Source of the DNA: Phymorhynchus buccinoides
Taxonomy: Eukaryota; Mollusca; Gastropoda; Neogastropoda; Raphitomidae
Direction of reading: 5' to 3'
Assembly (NCBI GenBank): GCA_017654935.2
Contig: CM065682.1
Span: 43,557,821-43,621,820 of the forward strand
DNA: 64,000 nucleotides
Shown: positions 16,880 through 27,364 of the stretch, piece after piece
How the letters are laid out: each line of letters starts with the position of its first letter
How positions within the stretch are numbered: the first letter of the stretch is position 1
The notes under the pieces: generated by a model
What the model was told of the DNA's origin: nothing
What the model saw: only the letters and a program-made list of their open reading frames with translations
Database searches by the model: none
Program-made: the position numbers and the translations under genes

Positions 16880-17044
16880 TGTTGTTGTTGTTGTCTTACC
16901 CTGGCTTAAAGACTCCAGGGACCATCCCAACAGCCGAAGCACTTGAACACTATGGCACAAATGCACCAGCTGGGGATGAGAACATTACGTGTGTGACTTT
17001 TTTTTTGGATTACCCCGCCACGTGAGCAGCCACACTCAGACTTC
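16880..17044 (+). repeat. Dispersed 165-bp repeat, copy 1
   Basis: From TGTTGTTGTTGTC through AAAGACTCCAGGGACCATCC, CAACAGCCGAAGCACTTGAA and GATGAGAACATTACGTGTGT to GCAGCCACACTC(A/C)GACTT. The matching copy is at 54192-54348 in HID1 intron 17. Confidence 0.75.
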
Positions 17045-17158
17045 TGAGGAACATTTTTAATATAATTTTGTTTTTGTTTTTTTCAGGTGCTTTTGAACAG
17101 AAAAAAGGACAAGACTCAACAGCAACGGAATTGTGAAATTTTGCGAACATTTTTGACA

Positions 17159-17219
17159 ATGGAACGCTCAAAGTGCACAAACGTTCTCATGTTCGTGATT
17201 CTTGCCGGCTTAGTCGTGG
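17159..17219 (+). CDS. Gene 2, exon 1 (signal peptide)
   Basis: Sixty-one nt, as in gene 1, with the same donor GTAAGT and phase 1. A pyrimidine tract and TTTTTTCAG end at 17089, so the exon probably starts at 17090 with about 69 nt of 5'UTR. Confidence 0.7.
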
Positions 17220-19976
17220 GTAAGTGTCATTCTGAGGGTTTACAGCCAGAGGGTAGTGTCAGCCTTGTTTATTACTTAGGTGATTGTACCCTTTGGCTTA
17301 GGTCTATTTTAGTACTTTGATTGAAGGAGACCTGGGTCTAGTTGCTCTAGGTCTAGTTTGTCGCCGCGCAAATAACTGTTACGCCAAAAGGGGTCTAAGA
17401 AACACCAATAACCGCGAATAACGTTAGCTAAGTAAAGATAACTCTTATAGCTTACTCTTCACTTTCAGAGAGAGAAAAGAAGTTGCTATCAAAAGGGAGA
17501 TAAATCATACCTCCTGGACAGGTTGTACAAATATTTCGATTTCATTGTCAGTCTATTTGTGTGCAAAAAATTAAGTTTGCGCTATATTACGCCGTCTAAC
17601 ATGATGGACAAATTAAGAAAGAGCACTCAAAAATACTTGTGTTTAATTTGCTAAAATCATCCCATCGCTGTAGAGTGAAGAATATTTGTCTGTATCAACT
17701 TTCTTGACTTGTCTTTCATTTTGTAAACAAAAAGTTACATTCTCGCGATAACTAAATTAGCCGGAAGTAAGAAAAAAGTTGTGTATTTCCCATGATGCAA
17801 CTAATAGTTAGCGGCGTGCTAGCCAACGAGAGCGAACAAAACGTTTGCCCAAATATCGGCAAACAAGGGTGTTTCTTAGCACCGTTTTTGCCGATTTGAG
17901 CAAACGCTACGTAACGTTAGCCCTTGTGAAACGCCCCCAATTCTGTGGTTAATTAAGCCCAGAGACACAAAACTTTTTTTTTAGCGATGAATGACTTAAG
18001 TATACTGATTCACCTTTGGTTAATACAAACGACAGTATCGGATTTTTAAAAAAAAGCCTTTTTCGCCCAACGTTTGTAGGCTTACTTCATTGGGTAAGGG
18101 TTAGAATCAGTTTGTGGTTATTTTCGTCAGAATCAAAGATTAATAAACATAATTCAAGAAAATAAACAACAGCTCAAAGCGTTACTGTATAATGTTTAAT
18201 TTATTTTTAATGCGATCTTGGCATTTAACGGTCGCCATTTTTGTTCGTGAATTTCGCATCGCTAACAATGGCGACGCAGAATTTAGAAGGTTTACGTTCT
18301 GTTTCTGTGAGGTAAGGGCCAGCCACACGTCCACTAAAATCACACGACTGCACGATGCGATTCGATCACGCGATCTCGATGCGCCAATCACATTTTGTTC
18401 TTGGAAACCGCGTGATCGAATCGTATCGTACAGTCGTGCGATTTTAGTGGACGTGTGGCTGACCCTTTAGCCGCGGAAAGGGCCACTTTTGTGGCAATTT
18501 CCGTTCGTTTTTCTTTGCTGGCTATTTTATTGTTTCAAACTTTCTGTGGCATAAAAATAACCCTAAACTGATTCAAACCCTATCCCTTACCCGACGAAGT
18601 ACAAAAGATGGGCGAAAAAGGTTACAAAATAACATTCCGATACTGTGGCTTGTGTTAACCTCACCGGTTCCTGTTTTGCCTTCTAGCCGGGAAAAAACCT
18701 CTGTTTAGCGGTAGAGGTGTGTCAAAAATCCTCACGTACGTTTCAATTCGGCTTATCCATTGTGTTAGTTCGCCTTCTTTGTCTTTGACCGTCACTTTGA
18801 AGAGAAGTGAATCTCTCTCTCTCTCTCTCTGTGTATGTCTCTTCCCTTCTATCTGTCTCTCTGTGTGTCTGTCTCTCCCTGTCTCTCTCTCTCTCTGTAT
18901 GTCTCTTCCCTTCTCTCTGTCTCTCTGTGTGTCTGTCTCTCCCTGTCTCTCTCTCTCGTTTATTTCCTATAACACATACAGAAACGAAACAAACACATTT
19001 TAGAAGTTGTTTACATGTTGTTTCTTTTTCTTCTGAAAGTTGACATTAGTTTTAATTAAGCAATTCCTGTATTCTTATTTTATGTGTTTATTTTACTTTC
19101 TAATGATTTATTATTTGTTTGCCTTTAAGATTAATATTCTTAATTGTTATCAATGTAAAGCGCACTGAGCTCATGTGAGAAAGAGCGCTATATAAATTCC
19201 CATTATTATTATTATTATTGTTATAATTATTAATATTAGTATTATCATTATTATTATTGTTATTATCATCTGCCCTTTTAAATGTGTTTACTGCCGAATG
19301 TTGATTAGCAAGGCTGTAACTGAGAAAGATTGAATATTTCTCTCAGGCTTACTGGTTTTAACTCTCCTTTGATTACTGCATTGCAGGGCTTTATTTGCAA
19401 ATTTCGTTCGCTTCGTCGACTACAAGCGCTACATCTACTCCCCCTACTTCGTCTTGGCCTGCTTCCACTAGCGGTCCATCTACTTCTTCGACTACATCGT
19501 CCACTCCTACTTCACCTACTCCTACTTCCATTACCTCGTCTACTTCGACCACTCCGTCTGCTTCGACTACGACGACAACAACAACAAGAAGGGAGATAAA
19601 CCCGAGCGGGTTTGAAGTTCCCTCGCCTGAGCCGAGTCCCTTCTTATTTACCGTTTTTTCGAAGGCGGACGGGCGAATGAACAGGTGGATGGGCCAAACA
19701 AAACGAAGAGTTCTTCGTTTCGCTGATACTCGGGTACTAACGACAATAACGACGACAACAACAACAACAGTAGCGTCAGCTTTGTCCAGTCCGTCTCCTG
19801 TAGTGGTCATCGTTCCATTATCGAAACCACCTAATCTTGACCGTAAAAGCTTTGCTTTAATTATTTCAATATTTTGTTTTTCTGTGGTATTCGGTGCGTC
19901 TGTTTTTTTCTTTATGTGTCATAGACACGAGGAAGACGACGACGATGAAGATGAAATTGAAGAAGAATGGGTTTGA
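17159..19976 (+). CDS. Paralogue of gene 1 lacking the EGF domain, gene 2 (mucin-like membrane protein)
   Basis: Join 17159-17219 and 19387-19976: 651 nt, 216 residues, phase 1 to phase 1. The signal peptide is MERSKCTNVLMFVILAGLVV. A long Ser/Thr/Pro stalk follows, interrupted by an unrelated segment of about 45 residues (RREINPSGFEV to RVLTTI). Next come a transmembrane helix near 176-197 with an internal GAS motif and an acidic cytoplasmic tail ending EEEWV, which could be a class III PDZ ligand. I found no EGF exons in the 2.2-kb intron. Because the EGF module of gene 1 is symmetric (phase 1-1), its loss leaves the frame intact. An EGF-less product could act as an adhesive or decoy surface protein, which is speculation. 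I cannot exclude an exon that is too diverged to see. Confidence 0.6.
17328..17939. mobile_element. MITE with GTTTCACAAGGGCTAACGTT end, copy 2 (reverse)
   Basis: Begins with the GTCTAG/CGCCGCGCAAATAACTGTTACGCC end and finishes CGTAACGTTAGCCCTTGTGAAACG. Both termini carry AAGAAACAC or GTGTTTCTTAG blocks as in the other copies. It fills much of the first part of the gene 2 intron. Confidence 0.65.
18040..18655. mobile_element. Inverted-repeat element with a nested hairpin element
   Basis: Arms near 18040-18125 (GGGTAAGGGTTAGAATCAGT, TGTGGTTATTTTCGTC) are mirrored near 18540-18650 (AACCCTAAACTGATTCAAAC, CCTATCCCTTACCCGACGAAG). Inside, 18313-18468 is a second hairpin: TAAGGGCCAGCCACACGTCC and CACTAAAATC are mirrored by GATTTTAGTGGACGTGTGGCT. 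Open frames across it are by-products of the palindrome. Confidence 0.65.
18810..18958. repeat. Imperfect CT/GT minisatellite
   Basis: Two nearly identical blocks of about 65 bp (TGTATGTCTCTTCCCTTCT to GTGTGTCTGTCTCTCCCTGT) in CT-rich sequence. Confidence 0.85.
19150..19272. repeat. GCGCTATATAAATT-(ATT)n retroposon tail
   Basis: AAAGCGCACTGAGCTCATGTG then GAGCGCTATATAAATTCCC and an ATT/ATC repeat. The same tail occurs at 29629-29690 (reverse) and 51580-51640. Such ends are common 3' termini of SINE/LINE retroposons. Confidence 0.7.
19387..19976 (+). CDS. Gene 2, exon 2 (stalk, membrane segment, acidic tail)
   Basis: Acceptor GCATTGCAG, starting GLYLQISFASSTTSATSTPP once joined to exon 1. 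The start aligns with GLRSLQHSSTFTTPSTST of gene 1 exon 4. The tail after the helix is CHRHEEDDDDEDEIEEEWV, with TGA at 19974-19976. Confidence 0.72.
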
Positions 19977-20218
19977 AAGAGTTTGTTTGTAACTACATGT
20001 ACTAGCCTAGTCACGTTTTGAGTTCGTCCAGGATTTTTTTTTAACGCATGTTTATTTTAATGTGTGTGTGTGCGCGCGCATACTTTGTGTGTGTGTGTGT
20101 GTGAATCTGTGTGTGAGAGACAAAAGTCACAGATATATATATACACGTACAAGAATTGAAGATGAAAAAACAACCACACCATTAAACTTTCCTCTTATAT
20201 ATATATATAGTTTGCTCT

Positions 20219-20224
20219 AATAAA
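20219..20224 (+). terminator. Polyadenylation signal AATAAA, gene 2
   Basis: First AATAAA after the stop codon, about 245 bp downstream, within GCTCTAATAAAACTTTG. Confidence 0.4.
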
Positions 20225-20640
20225 ACTTTGTTTGTGTCCAATGCATAATATATGTATGAAAAATTTCAGTTCACTGCTGGCACCGTTCCTCCAGGACTCA
20301 AAAGTTAGAGCATTTGAAATGCAATAATAAAAAAATAGTTTAAAACGTTTTTGTCCCTATGTCTTTGAAACGAACAATAAAAACCAAAAGCCAGTTATAT
20401 GCTAACTTAACGTACCGAGGTGGAACTACTCTCCCCTCAACAAGAAGATTGTTCCACAAATGGAATGTCTCTTACTGTATATTGGTAAAAGGCTCCAGAA
20501 AATCAAACCAACATTCAAGTAAATTAGAAATGATAAAAATTTTGAGTAAACGTGTGAACATAAGAATGTTCCAAAATTTAAAATATAAAAAAATAAGCGA
20601 CACGACCAGAGTGGGCCGGTAACTGAAATAGTATCCAAAG
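20225..20640. other. Sequence between copies 2 and 3 of the membrane exon
   Basis: AT-rich with no match elsewhere in the window. A frame beginning near 20359 is open for 87 codons but resembles no family known to me. Confidence 0.35.
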
Positions 20641-20660
20641 GGATGCAAATAGGTACAGGT

Positions 20661-20861
20661 ATGAAAAATGTGGTCATCGTTCCACTATCGAAACCACCTG
20701 AACTTGACCGTAAAAGCTTTGCTATAATCGTTTCAATCGTTTTTCTTTCTGTCGTATTCGGTGCGTCTGTGGTTTTTTCTTCATGTGTCATAGACACGAG
20801 GAAGACGACGACGATGAAGATGAAAGTGAAGAAGAATGGGTTTAAAAGAGTTTGTTTGTAA
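20661..20861 (+). pseudogene. Third copy of the transmembrane/tail segment, frameshifted
   Basis: Starts after a possible acceptor (GGTACAG) and reads GT-ATG-AAA, the same phase as the other last exons. It encodes VVIVPLSKPPELDRKSFAII and a membrane segment nearly identical to gene 2. One base is missing or extra relative to gene 2 in the TTTTTT run near 20776. The acidic tail is therefore read in another frame, giving CVIDTRKTTTMKMKVKKNGF and then KRVCL and stop. In the ancestral frame the tail CHRHEEDDDD-EWV is still intact. No signal exon or stalk is attached. It is a duplicated terminal exon fragment or an alternative last exon. Confidence 0.6.
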
Positions 20862-20953
20862 CTACTAGTCACATTTTGAGTTCGTCCTGGATTTTTTTGA
20901 ATTATTTTAACGTGTGTGTGTGTGTGTGTGCGTGCGCGCGCGCTCATACTTAT

Positions 20954-20990
20954 TATGACGTGGGGGCGGGGGGGGGGGGGGGGGGGGGTC
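20954..20990. repeat. Poly-G tract
   Basis: A run of about 22 G with few interruptions after a GT/GC tract, at the position of the GT/GA microsatellite in the gene 1 3'UTR. Sequence accuracy here is doubtful. Confidence 0.85.
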
Positions 20991-21147
20991 AAAGTGTGAA
21001 GGAGAGAGTTCCGAATGTTTTTTTATTGTATGGAAGTAGCCTAAAGTAAAAGCATCGCATTTTGTATTGTAAGCCTACCCTGTGCTTTTCATAACCGGTG
21101 GACATGACTTTATAATGTTCATGGTTTTTTTTTTTATGTGGTTGACT

Positions 21148-21153
21148 AATAAA
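21148..21153 (+). terminator. Polyadenylation signal AATAAA after copy 3
   Basis: In GGTTGACTAATAAAGTGCCAT, matching the gene 1 signal at 9453. Copy 3 therefore carries the 3' end homologous to that of gene 1. Confidence 0.55.
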
Positions 21154-21504
21154 GTGCCATATTATATTTCATACCATGTGTGGGTGTTTGTATTTGCGAG
21201 TGTCCATAAATGTGTGTGTGTGTGGGGTGGGTGGGGGGTGGGGGGTGAACGTGTGTGCGTACGTGCGCGAGCGCGCGCGCGTGTGTGTATGTGTGCGTGC
21301 GTGTGTGCGAGAGAGAGACAGACAGACACCCGGGCAGGCAGACAGAGACAGCAGGGGCGGAGCAACTGACTCATAAGGGTGGGTGGGTTCCAGGGGGTTT
21401 CCAGGGAGCTGCTAAGGTCCTGAGTTAAGGTGTAGTGGCGTAATGGGGGCCCAGGGGGCAAAGCCCCCCAAAAATGGCAATTTAGTGATTATTAAAGCAA
21501 CAAT
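21154..21504. repeat. GT/GC- and GA-rich low-complexity region
   Basis: Interrupted GTGTGT, GCGCGC and GAGACAGACAGA repeats to about 21360, then a short unique stretch. No gene. Confidence 0.85.
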
Positions 21505-21745
21505 GGTCAACCTATGGTGATATTTTTCACGCCAGAGGGCAGTCAATGCACTAGGGGCTTATCACGCGATTTTCTTACTTGGGCGTAGTGAGAGAGAGAG
21601 AGTGATGGTAGGACCACTCACTGTCTCTCTCTCTCTCTCTCTCTCTCTCTTTATCCCCAACTAATAATATAGAGAGGATTAGCCCCACACGAGCGTCATG
21701 CCCTCTGGCGTGAGAAAAATCGCACTAAGTCTCTCATTGAGCCAT
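21505..21745 (-). mobile_element. 240-bp element with CAGAGGGCAT/CTGCCCTCTGG ends, reverse copy
   Basis: Reverse complement of 14388-14628, including GGTGATATTTTTCACGCC, GTGATGGTAGGACCACTCAC and ATAGAGAGGATTAGCCCCAC. Together the two copies bracket gene 2 and copy 3. Confidence 0.7.
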
Positions 21746-22202
21746 TTTCTTACTTTATACCCATGTATAAGGTACGTTTCGGGCAAGGGGGGGGGGGGGG
21801 GGTCCGGAAACCATGCCCCCCCCCCTCAGATCCGCCCCTGGACAGATAGAGAGAAAGCGTGATATTAAAAGAGAAGTTACGTCGTAAAGGTACTACTTCG
21901 GCTTGCATCACTTCCTAACTTACTTCCGTCACATGAATAGTATGGTGGACCTTAATCAAAAATAGACCTGTATGTTTGATTTCAAGTGTAGACTAATCGG
22001 TAAGTAAACTAAATTACATGCCGAACATTTAGCGGAAGTTGTTACGCTGAAAAAGTTCTAAATCAATTTTATCTGGTATAATTATAATATCACTTTCAGA
22101 AAAGAATGACTTCAATTTCGAGTAAACTTTTCACCCTACCGTAGAATCTACGGTACTACTACTACACTACCAAAAACAAGCTACTACTACTACTACTAGT
22201 AG

Positions 22203-22290
<88 letters not shown>

Positions 22291-23754
22291 GAGTCTACGA
22301 AGTTTATCGTCCAACTACTGAACTAGAGTCGATAGGCCTATAGCCTGAATAGACATTAAACTTTTCAGCCTCAACCCCCCATTATATAATATAATAATGA
22401 TATTATTAATATGGTACGCTGGATGGTTTCAAAACTACAACCAGACCAAATTCTAATACAGTTGCGTTGCTTAGCGAATAACAGTTAATACAGTAGGCCC
22501 AAGGAAGGAAATAAGGCCTACATTATCCTCCATTATTTAGAAGAATATATTGAGCCGTGGCGAAACGATTGATATTATCAGGGCTGTCTCTGTTTGATTA
22601 CAGCTCAATTGCGCCTGCTTCAAACGTAGTCAATTGCGCCTATCCCGGGAATGTACACCAATTGCGCCTGGTTTGCGCAATAAGGCTTTATACTACTCCT
22701 TCAGTCGAGTGCATCAGTAGTCCCATCAAATTGTTGTGGGTTTAGCAGTAAGCTTTTGTGTGACTGAACATGTGGAAGACAAGGTATGTGGGTTTATGCT
22801 CGTGCCGGGTTAGGTTTTCAGTCATTAGTGCCTGGTATGGCCAAATTGATAGCTAGGTTTCCAAGTGTGCCCACACCCCCTCCTCACCCTGTGCCCCACA
22901 CCAAACAAATTATTAAAAAAAATTGGGTAGGCGCTGCACTTGCGGCGATGTTCTCTCCGGGGGAGAGCAGCCCGAATTTCACAGAGATAAGTCTGTGACT
23001 TGAATATACCAAATACCGAATGCAATACCACATGTACACAAACGATTGGATCTAATATCACAAGTGGATAGACGTTAAATGAAAGACACACAATGGATCT
23101 ACATATCAGTTGATCCACAAAGGCCTACCTGCTAGTTCTTCGAAGTGTATTTTTAATTCATGGTACTGCTAGACCTGCATACTGCTATCCCGACAGTTTC
23201 GGGAGTATGGAGTTGAACTGAATGGGAAAAAAAGCCAAGTTTCCACATACCGATATTACCACGTACCTAAGTTCCCTCATATCTTCAGTACCACAGTGTG
23301 TGGTAATAGCGGTATGTGGTGTAGTTGGTATGTTGAACGATGGGTAGGCTTATGTGGCAAAAGCAAGTTGATATCAGAAGACAAAACAGACAGCTTTAGA
23401 CCGTGCCCTGTCACACATATAGGGTCTACACACGCGTGCAAAATGAAAAAGAAATAACAATAAGCAACAACAAAAATCCAGAAAAAAAGACACGCACAAA
23501 AAAGCAAGTACGCGAAATAATTTAACTTAGTACAAAATATGAAAAGAAATACCAGGTAGATAACAAATCCCGAACAAATTAATTTTGGTTAAAAGAAAAA
23601 ACAAAAGCAGGCACGTACGTGTAATAATCTACACCAAGAACAAAAATTAATACAAATATGAAATGGATACGAAATCTCGTACAAAATCATTTCAGTCTAA
23701 AGGCGGAAAACAACAACAGTTAGTCTACCAGTTACAGGAAAAGAGAGAAATAAA

Positions 23755-23844
<90 letters not shown>

Positions 23845-23850
23845 GCCTAC
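21746..23850. other. Intergenic stretch with a (CTA)n array and a GA microsatellite
   Basis: A poly-G/poly-C hairpin lies near 21787-21825. CTA trinucleotides, about 50 units, fill 22135-22290. GA repeats fill 23760-23840, immediately beside the sulfotransferase-like exon. CAATTGCGCCT occurs three times within 22605-22670. No further sulfotransferase exon and no other gene is recognised here. Confidence 0.6.
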
Positions 23851-24214
23851 CTGGTACTCTTGTCAACTCACTCCGACCGAGGGTCATTTTCCCTACCGAA
23901 AAAGTATCCCTGATCCGAGGCAAAGCAAAATAGAAGGCAGAAACAAAGCGCTGCATCGGTTCTCTGACGATGCTGACGAACACCGAGTCCTCAGGCAGAA
24001 AGTGCCTCACACTCTCCTCATCGAAACGAACGTGGCTTGTGATCATGTCATAGTGGTCCACGCCAGGAGGTAATGGATGGAAGTCCTCAATCCAGGGTTT
24101 CCTGGAGTTAGCCTTGTCGCGGCTCAAGTCTTTGCGGAGGGCCACCAGTAGGTTGTGCGTGAGGGCGTAACGGTTGAAGATGGACGTGAGCGTCAGCGAT
24201 CCTGTTTTGTGGGT
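23851..24214 (-). CDS. Internal exon of a galactose-3-O-sulfotransferase-like enzyme (partial)
   Basis: On the minus strand the exon follows acceptor CTTTCAG and ends at donor GTAGGC; it is 364 nt. It starts THKTGSLTLTSIFNRYALTH, which fits the 5'-phosphosulfate-binding loop of the Gal3ST family (KTHKT-S-T). It continues with PPGVDHYDMITSHVRFDEES and then VFVSIVREPMQRFVSAFYFA, which fits the 3'-phosphate-binding segment. Gal3ST enzymes transfer sulfate from PAPS to the 3-OH of galactose in glycolipids and glycoproteins in the Golgi. I find neither the N-terminal membrane exon nor the C-terminal exon within the window. It is therefore either one exon of a gene with very long introns or an orphan fragment. 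The frame is intact, which favours a real exon. Confidence 0.65.
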
Positions 24215-24483
24215 CTGAAAGACATAGGGTTACGAATGATGACCCAGAAGGTACCATGATTCTTCTCCAGGAGAAAAGTCAGAAGGGGGAGAGCGGGGAG
24301 GGCGGGGTAATGTAATGAAAGGTTATAACCTATAACATGGCTAACATAATAATAATAAAAACACACAATCGAATTAACGATGAAGAAAATAGAAAATTAT
24401 AACATTTAAACACGAAACAAATCCTTTGAAGGTCAGAAAAAAATAGGACTTTGAATAAGTCCTAAAGCCATGTTACACATTAA

Positions 24484-25042
24484 TTTTTTTTTTAAAAGGA
24501 TGAGTTTTTTTGTAAGAACCACGTCGAGATCACTAGAAAAACACCCTTTACAGAGATTGCAACACTCACTTTGCTCTGGTTTCCTAGAAATCAAACCGTT
24601 AAATCGGCGATTCCTCCTTGGCGGAGACTGATGCTGGAAGTCAAATTCTTTCACCCATAGAGAAGGCGTATGTCGTCTCTTTTCTAATGGCCGCCAAATC
24701 GTTTGCACGTAATTTCCGCAATACAAGCCTTTTTTATTTTTTATTTTTTTTTTTTTTTATACAGTATATCTAAAAGAGTTTCGCTCACAACAAAGAAAAT
24801 AGCTCCAATTGTTTTGTTTTTTACTGCCTACAAAAAAAGAAAACGCTTCAACCACTCTGAGTGTCCTCCACCCACCCCATCCAAAATGGCTACTCTCTCC
24901 GGCATCTCCGCCAAGGAGGAATCGACGGTTTAATTTCTAAAACCAGAGCAAAGTGAGTGTTCCGATCCTTGAAAAGGCTGTTTTTTTGGTGATCTCGTCG
25001 TGTTTCTTGCAAAAACTCGTCCGTTAGGGTCCACCTTTAAGC
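24484..25042. mobile_element. TTAA-flanked inverted-repeat element (piggyBac-like MITE), copy 3
   Basis: Contains ACCACGTCGAGATCACTAGA, CTTTGCTCTGGTTTCCTAGA, GTTTCGCTCACAACAAAG and CATCTCCGCCAAGGAGGAA. It ends CCGTTAGGGTCCACCTTTAA. The left terminus has lost its CACCCTGACGG end, leaving poly-T and poly-A. Confidence 0.7.
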
Positions 25043-25650
25043 AGTGTCAAAAAACACAGGTGTCATTTTGCCAGTCTTCTCTACCTTTGAAGCCTCAATT
25101 GATGAGAGATTACTTTGAACATTAAAAAATAGATCACACGAATAAAGCTCACACTCCAAGATCATGCTTGCTCATTTCATGAAACAGGCAAACTTGCATT
25201 CAAATATTCAGTCTTTGAATAATATTTCGCCTCTTTCATGAAATGTGCAAGCCATTTTTGCTTGTTTCATGAAACGGGCAACACATTTGCTTGTTTCATG
25301 AAAAACGCAAATTTTCTGCGTATTTTCACGAAACAAGCAAAATCCTGCTCATTTCATGAAACAGGCAATTTCACAAATTTAGTGTAACACATACACAAAC
25401 AATCACTACCTTCCCCCCCTAGATGACTAGGAACAAACAGACTGGGCACACCCTGAAAAGAAAAACAAACAAACAAGCTTTTTCTTAGCGGCTGGCTAAA
25501 CATTAACCATCTTTTGCCTCACGGCTGGTGAAACATTAACCATCTTTTGCCTCACGGCTGGTGAAACATTACCATCTTTTACCTCACGGCTGGTGATACA
25601 TTACCAGCTTCACTTTGCGGCTGGTAGGCCTAATGAACCTTATTTCACAT
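25043..25650. repeat. TTTCATGAAA cluster and CGGCTGGT minisatellite
   Basis: Between about 25165 and 25375 the palindrome TTTCATGAAA, or a near match, recurs six to seven times, usually inside GCTTGTTTCATGAAACGGGC. From 25490 to 25630 a repeat of about 45 bp (ACGGCTGGTGAAACATTAAC, CATCTTTTGCCTC) occurs four times with decay. No gene is seen. Confidence 0.75.
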
Positions 25651-25654
25651 AGGT

Positions 25655-26139
<485 letters not shown>

Positions 26140-26221
26140 TCCTTTGTATGGTAGTTGCATTTCGTTTCTGCTCATAAATGTTCTTCACTTTATTGTTTTC
26201 AAAATAATGTTGTAGTTGTGG

Positions 26222-26551
26222 CAGGGTCTAGTTTCTCTAGATAACGGTCGCCGCGCGAATAACGCTTACACCAAACGGGGCCTAAGAAACACTTTAAAAA
26301 ACATTTGCGGAAGAATATTACAAGCTCTTGTCTGGTTGGTCAATTTTTAAAAAAAAATTAAACAAACTTTAATGGACCAATCAACAACAAGAAACGTAGT
26401 CACCCCCTACTAGTTCCGGATAGTTCGCCGCTTGTTCGGTGTTTGGCAAGAACAAAACGCCACACGAACTATCGGCAAACGACGGGTGTTTCTTTGACCG
26501 TTTTTGCCGATTTCAGCGAGCGCAACGGAACGTTAGCCCTTGTGAAACGGA
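26222..26551. mobile_element. MITE with GTTTCACAAGGGCTAACGTT end, copy 3 (reverse)
   Basis: From CAGGGTCTAGTTTCTCTAGA and GGTCGCCGCGCGAATAACGC to GAACGTTAGCCCTTGTGAAA. It faces copy 4 end to end. Confidence 0.7.
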
Positions 26552-26569
26552 CCACGGTAGCCCCAGGGG

Positions 26570-27364
26570 GCCGTTTCACAAGGGCTAACTGGGGCTACCG
26601 TGGTCCGTTTCACAAGTGCTAACGTTACGTAGCGTGAGCGCAAATCGGCAAAAACGGAAGCTAAGAAACACCTCTTTTGCCGACGTTTGTCGAAAACGTT
26701 TTGTGGCTGTGATCGAGGTAGCAAGCCACAAACTATTTGAAGGATCATGGGAAATATTAATACTTCCGGCTTTTTTATATATCTCGCGTGAATGAATGAA
26801 AATGAAAATCCGTTTAACGTCATCCGGTCTGAAACAGACACATATGGGACGTTAGTAGATATAAAGATGGTGGGAACGATCCTGGAGGCAATGCCCGGAG
26901 GCAGTGCAACTCCAGGAAAGTCCCGAATTTTTAACGATACAGATGTATGTATGTATATTTCGCTTGACGAGACTTGAACTGGAAGACCAAAACAACAAGC
27001 TTACAACAGCAAATATTCTTTAGTCTATCGTGAAAACTGAAATACGGGATGATTTTAGCAAATTAAACAGACGCAAGTGTTTTGGAGTGCTTTTTCTTAA
27101 TTTTCATCATGTTAGATGGCATAATATAGTGCAAATTTAATTTTCTGCACACAAATAGACGTGGGTGAAATCGAAAACTGGTACAAACTGATAGAGAGGT
27201 ATGATTTATCACCCTTATGATAGCAACCCTTTTCTCTCTCCCAAAAATGAAGAGTAAGCTTAAAGAGTTATCTGACCTTAGCAAACGTTTAGGGTGTTTC
27301 TTAGGCCCCGTTTGGCGTAAGCGTTATTCGCGCGGCGACCGTTATCTAGAGAAACTATCCCTGG
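26570..27364. mobile_element. MITE with GTTTCACAAGGGCTAACGTT end, copy 4 (forward), with nested insert
   Basis: Begins CCGTTTCACAAGTGCTAACG at about 26602, after a short duplicated stub at 26572, and ends GCGCGGCGACCGTTATCTAG-AGAAACTATCCCTGGG. The interval 26805-26945 is copy C of the hairpin-motif repeat (ATCCGGTCTGAAACAGACAC, GATGGTGGGAACGATCCTGG). The right end is about 120 bp before the HID1 start codon. Confidence 0.7.

Noticed and set aside
18182..18470. A 92-codon frame in the gene 2 intron as a possible missing EGF exon.
   Set aside because: It is open on both strands because it spans a hairpin MITE, and it lacks the EGF cysteine spacing.
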